This document shows, piece after piece, positions 5,952-6,043 of a stretch of 6,043 nt of DNA. The translations under genes and the position numbers were made by a program. Numbering within the stretch: the stretch's first letter is position 1; each line of letters starts with the position of its first letter. The DNA is taken from the NCBI GenBank assembly GCA_023426625.1, contig JAFAAJ010000276.1, forward strand, positions 1 through 6,043, written 5' to 3'. Origin of the DNA: Bacteroidota bacterium. GTDB taxonomy: Bacteria > Bacteroidota > Bacteroidia > Flavobacteriales > Weeksellaceae. A model generated the notes under the pieces. It made no database searches. It had not been told where the DNA came from and saw nothing but the letters and a program-made list of their open reading frames with translations.

Positions 5952-6008
5952 GATTATTAGTTTTTTTGACTTCCTGATCAAAGGCAGGTAATCAGATTTT
6001 TGGGAAAT

Positions 6009-6036
6009 AACCGACAGGAAGCTTCTCCTGCCGGTT
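6009..6036 (-). terminator. Hairpin, probable terminator of a - strand gene beyond the window
   Basis: Eleven-base arms (6009-6019 and 6026-6036) enclose a 6-nt loop. The only non-Watson-Crick position, 6014/6031, is A-C in a + transcript but a G-U wobble in a - transcript, so the hairpin is better formed on the - strand. It is followed there by TTTCCC, a weak T tract. A TAA (6035-6037, - strand) overlaps the hairpin and may be the stop codon of the upstream gene, which cannot be verified from nine bases. The stretch 5952-6008 between it and the 620-residue gene contains no clear promoter; the best is TGCCTTTG on the - strand, with one mismatch to TAnnTTTG. Confidence 0.55.
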
Positions 6037-6043
6037 ACTCATT

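Overview
The window looks like a chromosomal segment of a Flavobacteriia member, probably Weeksellaceae and Chryseobacterium-like. The basis is AT-rich DNA, promoters of the Bacteroidetes type (a TTTG element about 20 nt upstream of TAnnTTTG), starts without a Shine-Dalgarno sequence but with A-rich leaders, and the style of the intergenic repeats. Genus-level placement is an impression from composition and protein character; no search was run.

Left part (1-1716). The window opens inside an ABC-F ATPase gene on the + strand. Only its interdomain linker and second nucleotide-binding domain are present. It ends at 896 and converges on a compact type II toxin-antitoxin operon on the - strand: parD antitoxin (1235-1486) then parE toxin (939-1238), overlapping by 4 nt. 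A perfect 17-bp-arm palindrome (901-935) between the convergent genes probably terminates in both directions. The parDE promoter is unusually clear, and a perfect 15-bp palindrome sits in its spacer and overlaps its -7 box, which suggests an autorepression operator. The 230-nt divergent gap 1487-1716 also carries a good purA promoter.

Middle part (1717-3038). purA, adenylosuccinate synthase, is a complete and conserved housekeeping gene that commits IMP to AMP. It is followed by a classic GNRA-loop terminator.

Right part (3143-6043). Two - strand genes form a likely functional pair. The upstream one encodes a 620-residue protein of unknown function: a helical N-terminal part, a central beta-rich domain, an Ala/Pro/Thr/Val-rich linker and a C-terminal Ig-like domain. 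The downstream one encodes a 275-residue N-acetylmuramidase-family enzyme with an N-terminal peptidoglycan-binding domain. Neither has a recognisable signal peptide. Their start regions share an 18/19-nt identical leader, and a degenerate heptanucleotide array lies between them. Together they resemble an accessory module, perhaps a cell-wall hydrolase with a structural or delivery partner as in phage-tail-like or type VI-like systems, but nothing in the window proves that. A hairpin at the far right edge probably ends another - strand gene lying beyond the window.
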